A stretch of DNA of 5,089 nt, taken from an uncultured Eubacteriales bacterium. Its GTDB lineage: Bacteria > Bacillota > Clostridia > Oscillospirales > Acutalibacteraceae. Made by a program: the position numbers and the translations under genes. Positions 1 through 5,089 of this stretch are shown piece by piece. The stretch is taken from positions 1-5,089 of the forward strand of contig ONWY01000111.1 in the NCBI GenBank assembly GCA_900321665.1, in the 5' to 3' direction. Position 1 is the stretch's first letter; every line of letters starts with the position of its first letter. The notes under the pieces are model-generated. The model was not told the DNA's origin, searched no databases, and saw only the letters and a list, made by a program, of their open reading frames with translations.

Positions 1-17
1 AAGTGCCTTTCACGCAG

Positions 18-45
18 TGAATAGAGAATAGTGAAGAGTGAATAG
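18..45. repeat. Degenerate heptamer tandem repeat (consensus TGAATAG)
   Basis: Four consecutive 7-base units are visible: TGAATAG (18-24), AGAATAG (25-31), TGAAGAG (32-38) and TGAATAG (39-45). Units 1 and 4 are identical and the middle two each differ by one base. No ribosome binding site or open frame is associated with it. It lies at the start of an intergenic stretch full of other repeats, so it is probably part of a composite intergenic repeat. The array may have begun before the window, but the bases just upstream (1-17) do not continue the heptamer. Confidence 0.6.
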
Positions 46-49
46 TTGT

Positions 50-123
50 GGGCGGAACAAGCACGAATGTATTGCCTGCCATATTGGCTTCGCCAAAATG
101 GCGGATGAGCGAATGTGCCGCCC
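50..123. repeat. Long imperfect inverted repeat with inner hairpin
   Basis: The outer arms GGGCGG (50-55) and CCGCCC (118-123) are exact complements. After a six-base bulge on the left, CAC (62-64) can also pair with GTG (115-117). Inside, GCCATATTGGC (78-88) and GCCAAAATGGC (92-102) form an 11-bp stem with one mismatch and a TTC loop. CGAATGT occurs as a direct repeat at 64-70 and 110-116. No coding frame or T tract accompanies it, so a terminator is not supported. It looks like a structured intergenic repeat element; identity with a named family cannot be settled from one copy. Confidence 0.55.
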
Positions 124-134
124 TCAACTGTAAA

Positions 135-164
135 CTATTTATCTGCCCTTAGGCAGATAAATAG
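135..164. repeat. Perfect 13-bp palindrome upstream of operon (copy 1)
   Basis: The left arm CTATTTATCTGCC (135-147) and right arm GGCAGATAAATAG (152-164) are perfect reverse complements around the loop CTTA (148-151). The inner 11 bases of each arm recur exactly in the palindrome just after uxuA (4958-4983). No T tract follows, which argues against a forward intrinsic terminator, although a weak terminator for an upstream gene cannot be excluded. It ends 70 bases before the esterase start and just ahead of the likely promoter region, so an operator role is possible. A dispersed palindromic repeat is at least as likely. Confidence 0.8.
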
Positions 165-178
165 CTTGTTCTCTTGCT

Positions 179-207
179 ATTACAGATAAAATTTGTTAAA
201 CTATATT
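179..207 (+). promoter_or_regulatory. Weak candidate sigma-A-type promoter for the operon
   Basis: The leader between the palindrome and the first gene is strongly AT-rich. The best pair I can pick is ATTACA (179-184) as -35 and TATATT (202-207) as -10 with a 17-base spacer, which would start transcription near 214 and leave a leader of about 20 bases. An alternative is TTACAG (180-185) with TATTAA (204-209), spacer 18. Neither -35 is a good TTGACA match, so placement is tentative. A promoter somewhere in 165-220 is plausible because no other gap in the operon is long enough to hold one easily. Confidence 0.3.
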
Positions 208-223
208 AAGTATTTTATTTTTT

Positions 224-229
224 AGGAGG
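224..229 (+). promoter_or_regulatory. Ribosome binding site of the carboxylesterase
   Basis: AGGAGG, a full match to the core Shine-Dalgarno sequence, lies five bases before ATG at 235. It fixes that start and suggests efficient initiation for the first gene. Confidence 0.9.
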
Positions 230-234
230 CGGCA

Positions 235-1572
235 ATGAAAACAATTACACTGCAAACCCCGCTCGGGCAAATTAAGGGCATTGCCGGAGAGCGCTGTGTG
301 GAGTACCGCGGCATTCGCTATGCGCGCGCCGCGCGCTATGAGATGCCGGTGGAGGAGGGCGCCTGGGAAGGTGTTTACGATGCCACCGCTTTCGGCGCTT
401 GCTGCTACCAGCACCGCGCTTTTGAAGAGGATGCGGTTGTCAATCCCTTTTACCACAAGGAGTTTCGCGAGGGCTTGCACTTTACCTATAGCGAGGATTG
501 CTTTTTTCTCAACATATGGGCACCGAAGGAAGCGGAGAACTGCCCGGTAATAGTCTTTATTCACGGCGGCTCCTTTACCGGCGGCAGTACCGATGAAGCG
601 CATATTAAGGGTGTGCGCTTCGCAGAAAAGGGTATTATAATGGTGGCGATGAATTATCGCTTGGGGCCCTATGGCTTTTGTGCGCATCAGGATATGAAGG
701 ATGCCTCCGGTGCGCTTGCAAACTTCGGGCTATATGACCAGCAAACCGCAATCCAATGGGTGGTGCACAATATTGCCGCCTTTGGCGGTGACCCCGACAA
801 CATCACGCTGATGGGGCAAAGTGCCGGCGCGATGAGTGCGGATATCCATTTGAATAACCCGGCGCTTGCAGGCGTATTCAAGCGTGCCGTTTTGCTGTCG
901 GGAGGCGGCTTGCAGCGCTGCCTGCTCAAACCGCTGAGCATTGAAAAGGTGACCCCGTTTTGGGAGAAGATTATGCACTATGCCATGGCTTCCTCCCTTG
1001 CCGAGCTGCGCGCGATTCAGCCCAAGAAGTTGTACTACGCGTGGAAAAAGGCTTGCGCGGAAAGTCCGCTCAGCATGCCCTGCACCTTCCCGGTGTATGA
1101 CGGTAAAATTTTAGACAAATCGCGCTTTCGGCTCTCGAGCCTTCCCGATATCCCGTATATCATCGGCTCCACCTGCACGGATATGATACCGATTGTGCTT
1201 GAGGGGATTGATAAGCGGTGGGGCAGGTATGTGCAAGCACACCACAGCGCCCCTTGCTACTTCTTTAATTTTAACCGAGAGCTGCCGGGTGATGATATGG
1301 GTGCCTGGCACGCGGCGGATTTGCTTTATGTATTTTCGACTTTGGAAAACAATTGGCGGCCGTTTGAGGAGATAGATTACATTATCTCCGAGCAAATATC
1401 CGATGCCATCGTGGCATTTGCGGAAAGTGATAATCCGAACAATGCGGCAATTCCCGCCTGGGAGCCGGATTATAAAAAACCGATGTCGTTTTGCGAGCAC
1501 ACCGCAAGCGATGTGTGGAAAACAAAAGAAAATCTCGCAATTACCTTCAACGGGAGAGGAAAAACAATCTAA
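235..1572 (+). CDS. Type-B carboxylesterase (COesterase family), probable cytoplasmic polysaccharide-linked esterase
   Basis: This 445-residue protein is an alpha/beta-hydrolase of the carboxylesterase type-B family, which hydrolyses carboxylic esters. Landmarks in order: the family signature SEDCFFLNIW (86-95), the oxyanion-hole motif HGGSF (110-114), NYRLG (140-144), FGGDPDNITLMGQSAGA (183-199) with nucleophile Ser196 in GQSAG, and GAWHAADLLYVF (356-367) with probable catalytic His359. The acidic triad member is usually a Glu in a DEG-type motif; here the region reads GSTCTDM (311-317), with Met317 where Glu is expected, so Asp316 (or Glu323) may serve. At 445 residues it is shorter than the usual 490-550, mainly because only about 43 residues separate the acid region from His359. 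There is no signal peptide or transmembrane segment, so it should be cytoplasmic. It opens the operon and shares its stop codon with the GH31 start. The natural substrate is unknown; deacylation of an imported, esterified oligosaccharide fits the neighbours. Family assignment is secure, substrate is inference. Confidence 0.93.
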   Translation: MKTITLQTPLGQIKGIAGERCVEYRGIRYARAARYEMPVEEGAWEGVYDATAFGACCYQHRAFEEDAVVNPFYHKEFREGLHFTYSEDCFFLNIWAPKEAENCPVIVFIHGGSFTGGSTDEAHIKGVRFAEKGIIMVAMNYRLGPYGFCAHQDMKDASGALANFGLYDQQTAIQWVVHNIAAFGGDPDNITLMGQSAGAMSADIHLNNPALAGVFKRAVLLSGGGLQRCLLKPLSIEKVTPFWEKIMHYAMASSLAELRAIQPKKLYYAWKKACAESPLSMPCTFPVYDGKILDKSRFRLSSLPDIPYIIGSTCTDMIPIVLEGIDKRWGRYVQAHHSAPCYFFNFNRELPGDDMGAWHAADLLYVFSTLENNWRPFEEIDYIISEQISDAIVAFAESDNPNNAAIPAWEPDYKKPMSFCEHTASDVWKTKENLAITFNGRGKTI

Positions 1573-1574
1573 TG
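1552..1574 (+). promoter_or_regulatory. TAATG overlap and internal ribosome binding site that set the GH31 start
   Basis: The esterase stop TAA (1570-1572) overlaps the GH31 ATG (1572-1574) by one base. A purine-rich GGGAGAGGA (1552-1560) lies 11 bases upstream and can serve as ribosome binding site. The open frame extends 27 codons upstream to an ATG at 1491, but that would overlap the esterase by 82 bases and add a basic, unfamily-like N-terminus. The arrangement suggests translational coupling, that is, terminating ribosomes re-initiating on the GH31 message. Confidence 0.8.
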
Positions 1575-3863
1575 GCAAAATGGAACTATCGCTTTCGCTT
1601 GGTGCAAGCGGAGGAGAGTGCGCGCAGCTATCGGTGTGAAAAGCAGTGCGCGCGCATAGACTTTTTGAGTGAAAGCTGCCTGCGCGTGGCGCTGTATACC
1701 GAAGGGCAGGTAATACTGCCGACCTTCTGCGTTAACCCGACAGGCGGTACGTTGCCTGCAGGGAGAGATAAGCTGAGCACACAGGGCTTCCCTCTTTACC
1801 GACCGCAGGTGGAAGTGCGTGAAGGCACCGAGCACTTCTATTTGGCAAACGGTGTGGAGGTGCGCTTACAAACCGACGGCTTTTTGCTCAGCTATTTGAA
1901 AGAGGGCAAACCGCTTTTTGCGGACCGCGAACCGCTTGCCTACAATTTTGGCGGTGAGTTCGGGACAGAGAGCTATCACTATCTTACGCGCAGTGAAGGA
2001 GAAATCGTTTTCGGCTTGGGGGATAAGGGCGGCGCGTTAAATAAAGCGGGCAGAGCCTTTCGCATAGAAACCACCGACTGCATGGGCTATGATGCTGCCG
2101 AAAGCGACCCGTTGTATAAACACATTCCTTTTTATATTTGCGAAAATGCGACAGGCTGCTACGGTATTTTTTATGATACGGCGGCAAATGCCTATATGGA
2201 TTTCGGCAAAGAAATTAACAATTACTATCCACCGTATAAATACTTCAAAGGCGAAGAAAAAGCCTTGGTTTACTATGTCTTTTTCGGCTCCAAATTTTCC
2301 GTACTGCGGCAGTTTGCCTCTCTTGCGGGCAAACAGGCGTTTCCGCCGCGCCGAAGCTTTGATTATTGCGCGAGTACCATGGCATATACGGATGCGCCGG
2401 ATGCCGAAAAGCATTTTGACACCTTCTTGGAGGAATTGGATAAGTACGCGCTTTCTTGCAGCGGCTTTTACCTTTCTTCCGGATATACTTCGATTGGGAA
2501 CAAGCGCTATGTATTCCATTGGGACACCGATAAATTTCCCCATCCGAAGCAGTTTGCAGCGCGCATGAGGGAAAAGGGTATTCGGCTCATTCCCAATATT
2601 AAACCGGCATTTTTGGATACACATCCGCTGTATGCGGCGCTCGCAGAGCAGGGCTTATTCATTCAAAATGCGGACGGTTCCCCTTTTATCACTCGCTTTT
2701 GGGACGGTATGGGCAGCTATTTGGATTTTACCAATCCGCAGGCAGTGCGCTTTTGGCAGGAGCAGGTGCAGCAACAGCTGCTTGCGCTCGGCATCACTGC
2801 CACCTGGAATGATAATAATGAATTTGATATTCGCGACCCGCAGGCGACAGCCTTCGGCTTTGGCGGCGGCAAGGTGCCGGCGCGTGAAATCAAACCGGAT
2901 TTGAGTTACTTAATGGTAGCGGCATCCTATGCGGCACAGGTAAGGGAGAATCCGCGACTGCGCCCCTTCCTCTCCACAAGGAGCGGCGGCATCGGTGTGC
3001 GCCGCCTGGCGCAAACCTGGTCGGGCGATAACCGCAGTGAATTTAAGGATTTGCGCTATTGTCACAACATCGGCTTAACCATGAGCCTGTCCGGACTGTC
3101 CTTTTACGGGCACGATTTAGGCGGCTTTCACGGCGATATGCCTTCACCGGAGCTGCTGATGCGTTGGCTGCAGCACGGTATTTTTGAACCGCGCTTTACC
3201 ATTCACTCCTGGAATGCGGACGGCTCGGCAACCATGCCCTGGAGCTACCCAGAGCAAATGCCGGCAGTTAAGGGCCTTTTTGCACAAAGAAAACGGCTGC
3301 TGCCGTATTTATATAACTGCGCGTATCGTGCGGTGGAAGAGGAAATACCGATGAATGCACCGCCCGTGCTCTACTATAATGATAAAAAGCTGTATGCACA
3401 AAATGACACTATGCTTATCGGAACGGATATTTTAGCAGGCTTTGTCTTTGATGAAGGTAAAGCGGAAACCGCGGTATATTTGCCTGCCGGTGAAGGCTGG
3501 TACTTGGGCGATACGCTTTACGAGGGCGGTAAGAGCGTGACGGTACCGTTACCGGCGCAGGCGCGGCAGGTGCCCTTTTTTGTAAGAGCCGGCAGTGTGA
3601 TTGCAAGCGATGAGGGCGGCTTAAGGTTGACGGTATATCCGCGTGCAAAAGGCAGCTTTGAGAGCACCTTCTTTTGGGATGACGGCGAGAGCTTTCGCTA
3701 TCTGGAAAATGATTGCGTGCGCTTAAAAATGCGCGTGCAGTGCGGTGAAAAAACCGTGCGCCTAAGCTACCGTAACGAGGGAAATATGCCGTTTTCACCG
3801 GTGTTTTGCCTGTGTGCCGGCGACAAGAGGGAGTTACTGGTCGAAGAACAGCTCTGTGAATAG
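1572..3863 (+). CDS. Glycoside hydrolase family 31 alpha-glycosidase, substrate uncertain
   Basis: This 763-residue protein is a complete GH31 retaining alpha-glycosidase. An N-terminal beta-sandwich (about 1-250) carries VFGLGDKGG (146-154). A TIM barrel follows (about 258-590), then C-terminal beta domains (about 595-763) with PFFVRAGSVIA (668-678) and FFWDDGESF (700-708). The catalytic pair is visible: nucleophile Asp414 in WNDNNE (412-417), the counterpart of the usual WxDMNE, and acid/base Asp486 in WSGDN (483-487). SLSGLSFYGHDLGGF (505-519) and FEPRFTIHSWN (538-548) are also family landmarks. Where many alpha-glucosidases have a W-x-D-x-D/Y segment that binds the sugar, this protein has FYLSSGYTS (299-307), so ordinary alpha-glucosidase activity should not be assumed. 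GH31 also includes alpha-xylosidases, alpha-galactosidases, sulfoquinovosidases and lyases. No signal peptide is seen, implying action on imported oligosaccharides. It is coupled to the esterase and followed by uxuA, which hints at a uronate-containing substrate. Family is certain, specificity is not. Confidence 0.95.
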   Translation: MAKWNYRFRLVQAEESARSYRCEKQCARIDFLSESCLRVALYTEGQVILPTFCVNPTGGTLPAGRDKLSTQGFPLYRPQVEVREGTEHFYLANGVEVRLQTDGFLLSYLKEGKPLFADREPLAYNFGGEFGTESYHYLTRSEGEIVFGLGDKGGALNKAGRAFRIETTDCMGYDAAESDPLYKHIPFYICENATGCYGIFYDTAANAYMDFGKEINNYYPPYKYFKGEEKALVYYVFFGSKFSVLRQFASLAGKQAFPPRRSFDYCASTMAYTDAPDAEKHFDTFLEELDKYALSCSGFYLSSGYTSIGNKRYVFHWDTDKFPHPKQFAARMREKGIRLIPNIKPAFLDTHPLYAALAEQGLFIQNADGSPFITRFWDGMGSYLDFTNPQAVRFWQEQVQQQLLALGITATWNDNNEFDIRDPQATAFGFGGGKVPAREIKPDLSYLMVAASYAAQVRENPRLRPFLSTRSGGIGVRRLAQTWSGDNRSEFKDLRYCHNIGLTMSLSGLSFYGHDLGGFHGDMPSPELLMRWLQHGIFEPRFTIHSWNADGSATMPWSYPEQMPAVKGLFAQRKRLLPYLYNCAYRAVEEEIPMNAPPVLYYNDKKLYAQNDTMLIGTDILAGFVFDEGKAETAVYLPAGEGWYLGDTLYEGGKSVTVPLPAQARQVPFFVRAGSVIASDEGGLRLTVYPRAKGSFESTFFWDDGESFRYLENDCVRLKMRVQCGEKTVRLSYRNEGNMPFSPVFCLCAGDKRELLVEEQLCE

Positions 3864-3865
3864 CG

Positions 3866-3872
3866 AAAGGAG
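3866..3872 (+). promoter_or_regulatory. Ribosome binding site of uxuA
   Basis: AAAGGAG lies six bases before ATG at 3879, in the 15-base gap after the GH31 stop (TAG, 3861-3863). In-frame ATGs also occur at 3885 and 3891 (protein begins MPMQMGFRW), but the spacing best supports 3879. Confidence 0.85.
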
Positions 3873-3878
3873 AATATC

Positions 3879-4958
3879 ATGCCGATGCAAATGGGATTTC
3901 GCTGGTATGGCGAGAATAATGATAACATTACTTTGTCGGATATTCGGCAAATACCCGGTGTGAGCACTATCGTGTGGGCGCTGCATGACAAGCTGCCCGG
4001 TGAAGTGTGGGAGCCGGAGGAAATCAAAAGCGTGCAAGAGCAAATCGAACGCTACGGCTTTAATATGGACGTGGTCGAGAGCGTGAATGTGCATGATGAT
4101 ATTAAAATCGGTCTGCCCTCGCGCGAAAAGTATATTGACAATTACATTCAAACTATTCGCAATTTAGCGCCCTTCGGCGTCAAGGTGATTTGCTACAATT
4201 TTATGCCGATTTTTGATTGGACGCGCAGCGACCTCTTTCACCCGGTGGGCGACGGTTCAACCGCCCTGTTTTATCAAAAAGACATGATACAGGATGACCC
4301 GAAGAGTATGGCGGCTTATGTGATGGCATTTACCGAAAAATATCATATGAGCTTTCCCGGCTGGGAGCCGGAGCGCATGGCAAAGCTCGACGAGCTCTTT
4401 GAAGCATATAAGGATGTGACGAAAGAAAAGCTGTGGGAAAACCTGCGCTACTTTTTGGAGCGCCTCATGCCGGTGTGCCGAGAGTGCGATATCAAAATGG
4501 CAATTCACCCGGATGACCCGCCATGGGATATTTTCGGATTGCCGCGCCTGTTGGTGGATGATGCCGGCATTGACCGATTTCTGCACATGGTGGATGACCC
4601 GTATAATTGCCTGACGCTGTGCTCGGGCAGCTTAAATGCGAATCCTGCAAACCATGTGGCTGAGCTTGTTCGAAAATACAGCGATAGAATCGCCTTTGCA
4701 CACATTCGCAATGTCAAGCACTTTGAAAACGGCGATTTTCGCGAAGCAAGCCATCGCGATGCCGATGGCGATACCGGTATTTTGGAAATATTAAAAGCGT
4801 ACCACGATTGCGGCTTTGAGGGCTACATTCGCCCCGACCACGGGCGGCATTTGTGGGGAGAGAAGCCGGGCACCGTGCGCCCGGGCTACGGCTTGTATGA
4901 CCGCGCGCTCGGGATCATGTATATGCTCGGTGCGTGGGAGGTGATGGATAAATTCTAA
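3879..4958 (+). CDS. uxuA: D-mannonate dehydratase (EC 4.2.1.8)
   Basis: UxuA dehydrates D-mannonate to 2-keto-3-deoxy-D-gluconate, the step after fructuronate reduction in glucuronate catabolism, in the cytoplasm. The 359-residue protein is a TIM-barrel enzyme related in fold to xylose isomerases. The N-terminus MGFRWYG (5-11) and VICYNFMPIFDWTRSDL (103-119) are hallmarks of the family. Probable metal ligands are His210 in AIHPDDPP (208-215), Cys248 in LCSGS (247-251), His275 in FAHIRNVK (273-280) and Asp320 in RPDHGR (318-323). Their spacing closely matches what I recall for the Streptococcus suis enzyme. His321 of the same motif and a Tyr in RPGYGLYDRALG (334-345) are likely catalytic. The length is like Firmicutes enzymes and shorter than the roughly 394-residue E. 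coli UxuA. All active-site elements are present, so it should be functional. No uxuB, uxaC or kdgK is in the window, so the pathway must be completed elsewhere or beyond the edge. It is the last gene of the operon. Confidence 0.97.
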   Translation: MPMQMGFRWYGENNDNITLSDIRQIPGVSTIVWALHDKLPGEVWEPEEIKSVQEQIERYGFNMDVVESVNVHDDIKIGLPSREKYIDNYIQTIRNLAPFGVKVICYNFMPIFDWTRSDLFHPVGDGSTALFYQKDMIQDDPKSMAAYVMAFTEKYHMSFPGWEPERMAKLDELFEAYKDVTKEKLWENLRYFLERLMPVCRECDIKMAIHPDDPPWDIFGLPRLLVDDAGIDRFLHMVDDPYNCLTLCSGSLNANPANHVAELVRKYSDRIAFAHIRNVKHFENGDFREASHRDADGDTGILEILKAYHDCGFEGYIRPDHGRHLWGEKPGTVRPGYGLYDRALGIMYMLGAWEVMDKF

Positions 4959-4983
4959 TTTATCTGCCTGCTGGCAGATAAAT
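4958..4983. repeat. Palindrome at the 3' end of uxuA (copy 2 of the flanking palindrome)
   Basis: The arms ATTTATCTGCC (4958-4968) and GGCAGATAAAT (4973-4983) are perfect reverse complements around the loop TGCT (4969-4972). The first base is the last base of the uxuA stop codon. Arm sequences and total length are the same as the inner part of the palindrome at 135-164; only the four-base loop differs. The stem could slow transcription or protect the mRNA 3' end, but it is followed by CAAACCG with no T tract, so it is not a classical rho-independent terminator. Confidence 0.8.
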
Positions 4984-4997
4984 CAAACCGTTTAACG

Positions 4998-5084
4998 GCT
5001 CCCCTTGTCAGGGGAGCTGGCACGCAACGCGTGACTGAGGGGTAGTCAAATCCCCCACAAAATCAGTAAAAACGACTACCCTTC
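4998..5084. repeat. Multi-hairpin dispersed-type intergenic repeat, probably cut by the window end
   Basis: Three nested or successive inverted repeats are visible. GCTCCCCT (4998-5005) pairs with AGGGGAGC (5010-5017) around TGTC. CACGC (5021-5025) pairs with GCGTG (5029-5033) around AAC. GGGTAGTC (5040-5047) pairs with GACTACCC (5074-5081), and two further pairs plus one G-T wobble extend that stem to 5037 and 5084. The pattern of a GGGGAGC hairpin, a short CG-rich hairpin and then ACTGAGGGG resembles, from memory, intergenic repeats scattered through many Clostridia genomes. There is no coding frame. The first stem is followed by GGCACGC and not a T run, so it is unlikely to be a standard terminator. 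Confidence 0.6.
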
Positions 5085-5089
5085 CACCG

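Noticed and set aside
18..164. CRISPR array or tRNA/attachment site in the upstream region
   Set aside because: The repeat units are 7 bases long and contiguous with no spacers, and no cloverleaf or integrase-associated direct repeat can be drawn.
196..687. 163-codon open frame on the - strand over the start of the esterase
   Set aside because: It lies opposite a gene with clear family motifs, has no recognisable protein motifs and no convincing ribosome binding site. It is a shadow of the esterase reading frame.
1344..1356. Catabolite-repression (cre) site
   Set aside because: I looked for a TGNAANCGNTNNCA-type site by eye near the leader and at this weakly similar spot; no convincing match was found.
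1491..1571. Upstream ATG extension of the GH31 gene
   Set aside because: It would overlap the esterase by 82 bases and add a basic stretch not typical of GH31. The TAATG junction with GGGAGAGGA upstream gives a better start at 1572.
1111..1578. 155-codon open frame on the - strand over the esterase 3' end
   Set aside because: It is antisense to conserved carboxylesterase sequence including the catalytic His region, with no motif of its own.
2037..2624. 195-codon open frame on the - strand inside the GH31 gene
   Set aside because: The + strand here encodes conserved GH31 barrel sequence. The reverse translation has no recognisable motif and arises from codon bias.
4958..4990. Rho-independent terminator after uxuA
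   Set aside because: The stem is good but the following bases are CAAACCG, without a T run on the + strand. A 3'-end stabilising or repeat hairpin is possible, a classical terminator is not supported.

Overview
This window holds one complete, compact three-gene operon on the + strand, with about 230 bases of repeat-rich intergenic DNA before it and about 130 bases after it. The genes encode a type-B carboxylesterase (235-1572), a family 31 glycoside hydrolase (1572-3863) and D-mannonate dehydratase UxuA (3879-4958). The first two overlap by one base (TAATG) and the third follows after 15 bases, so co-transcription is very likely. All three proteins are full length by their own motifs. None has a recognisable signal peptide or membrane segment, so all should work in the cytoplasm.

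The organism is most likely an anaerobic, plant-glycan-degrading member of the Firmicutes (Clostridia, perhaps Oscillospiraceae or relatives). The support is moderate: strong AGGAGG-type ribosome binding sites, moderate GC content with an AT-rich leader, a UxuA of the shorter Firmicutes-type length, and intergenic palindromic repeats of a style common in gut Clostridia. No rRNA or other taxonomic marker is present.

Region by region: 1-134 contains a degenerate heptamer tandem repeat and a long imperfect inverted repeat. 135-164 is a perfect 13-bp palindrome. 165-234 is an AT-rich leader with a weak possible promoter and a strong ribosome binding site. 235-4958 is the operon. 4958-4983 is a second copy of the same palindrome with a different loop, starting on the last base of the uxuA stop codon. 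4998-5084 is a different multi-hairpin intergenic repeat that probably runs past the window edge.

Inferred joint function: the esterase removes ester groups (for example acetyl) from an imported oligosaccharide, the GH31 enzyme cleaves an alpha-glycosidic bond, and the released hexuronate enters the glucuronate pathway, in which UxuA dehydrates D-mannonate to 2-keto-3-deoxygluconate. Only the UxuA reaction is well fixed by sequence. The GH31 lacks the usual substrate-binding aspartate motif near its -1 subsite, and the esterase has an atypical acid region, so both substrates are open. I found no wholly new system. The most interesting items are the matched palindromes bracketing the operon and the atypical GH31/esterase pair tied to uronate catabolism.
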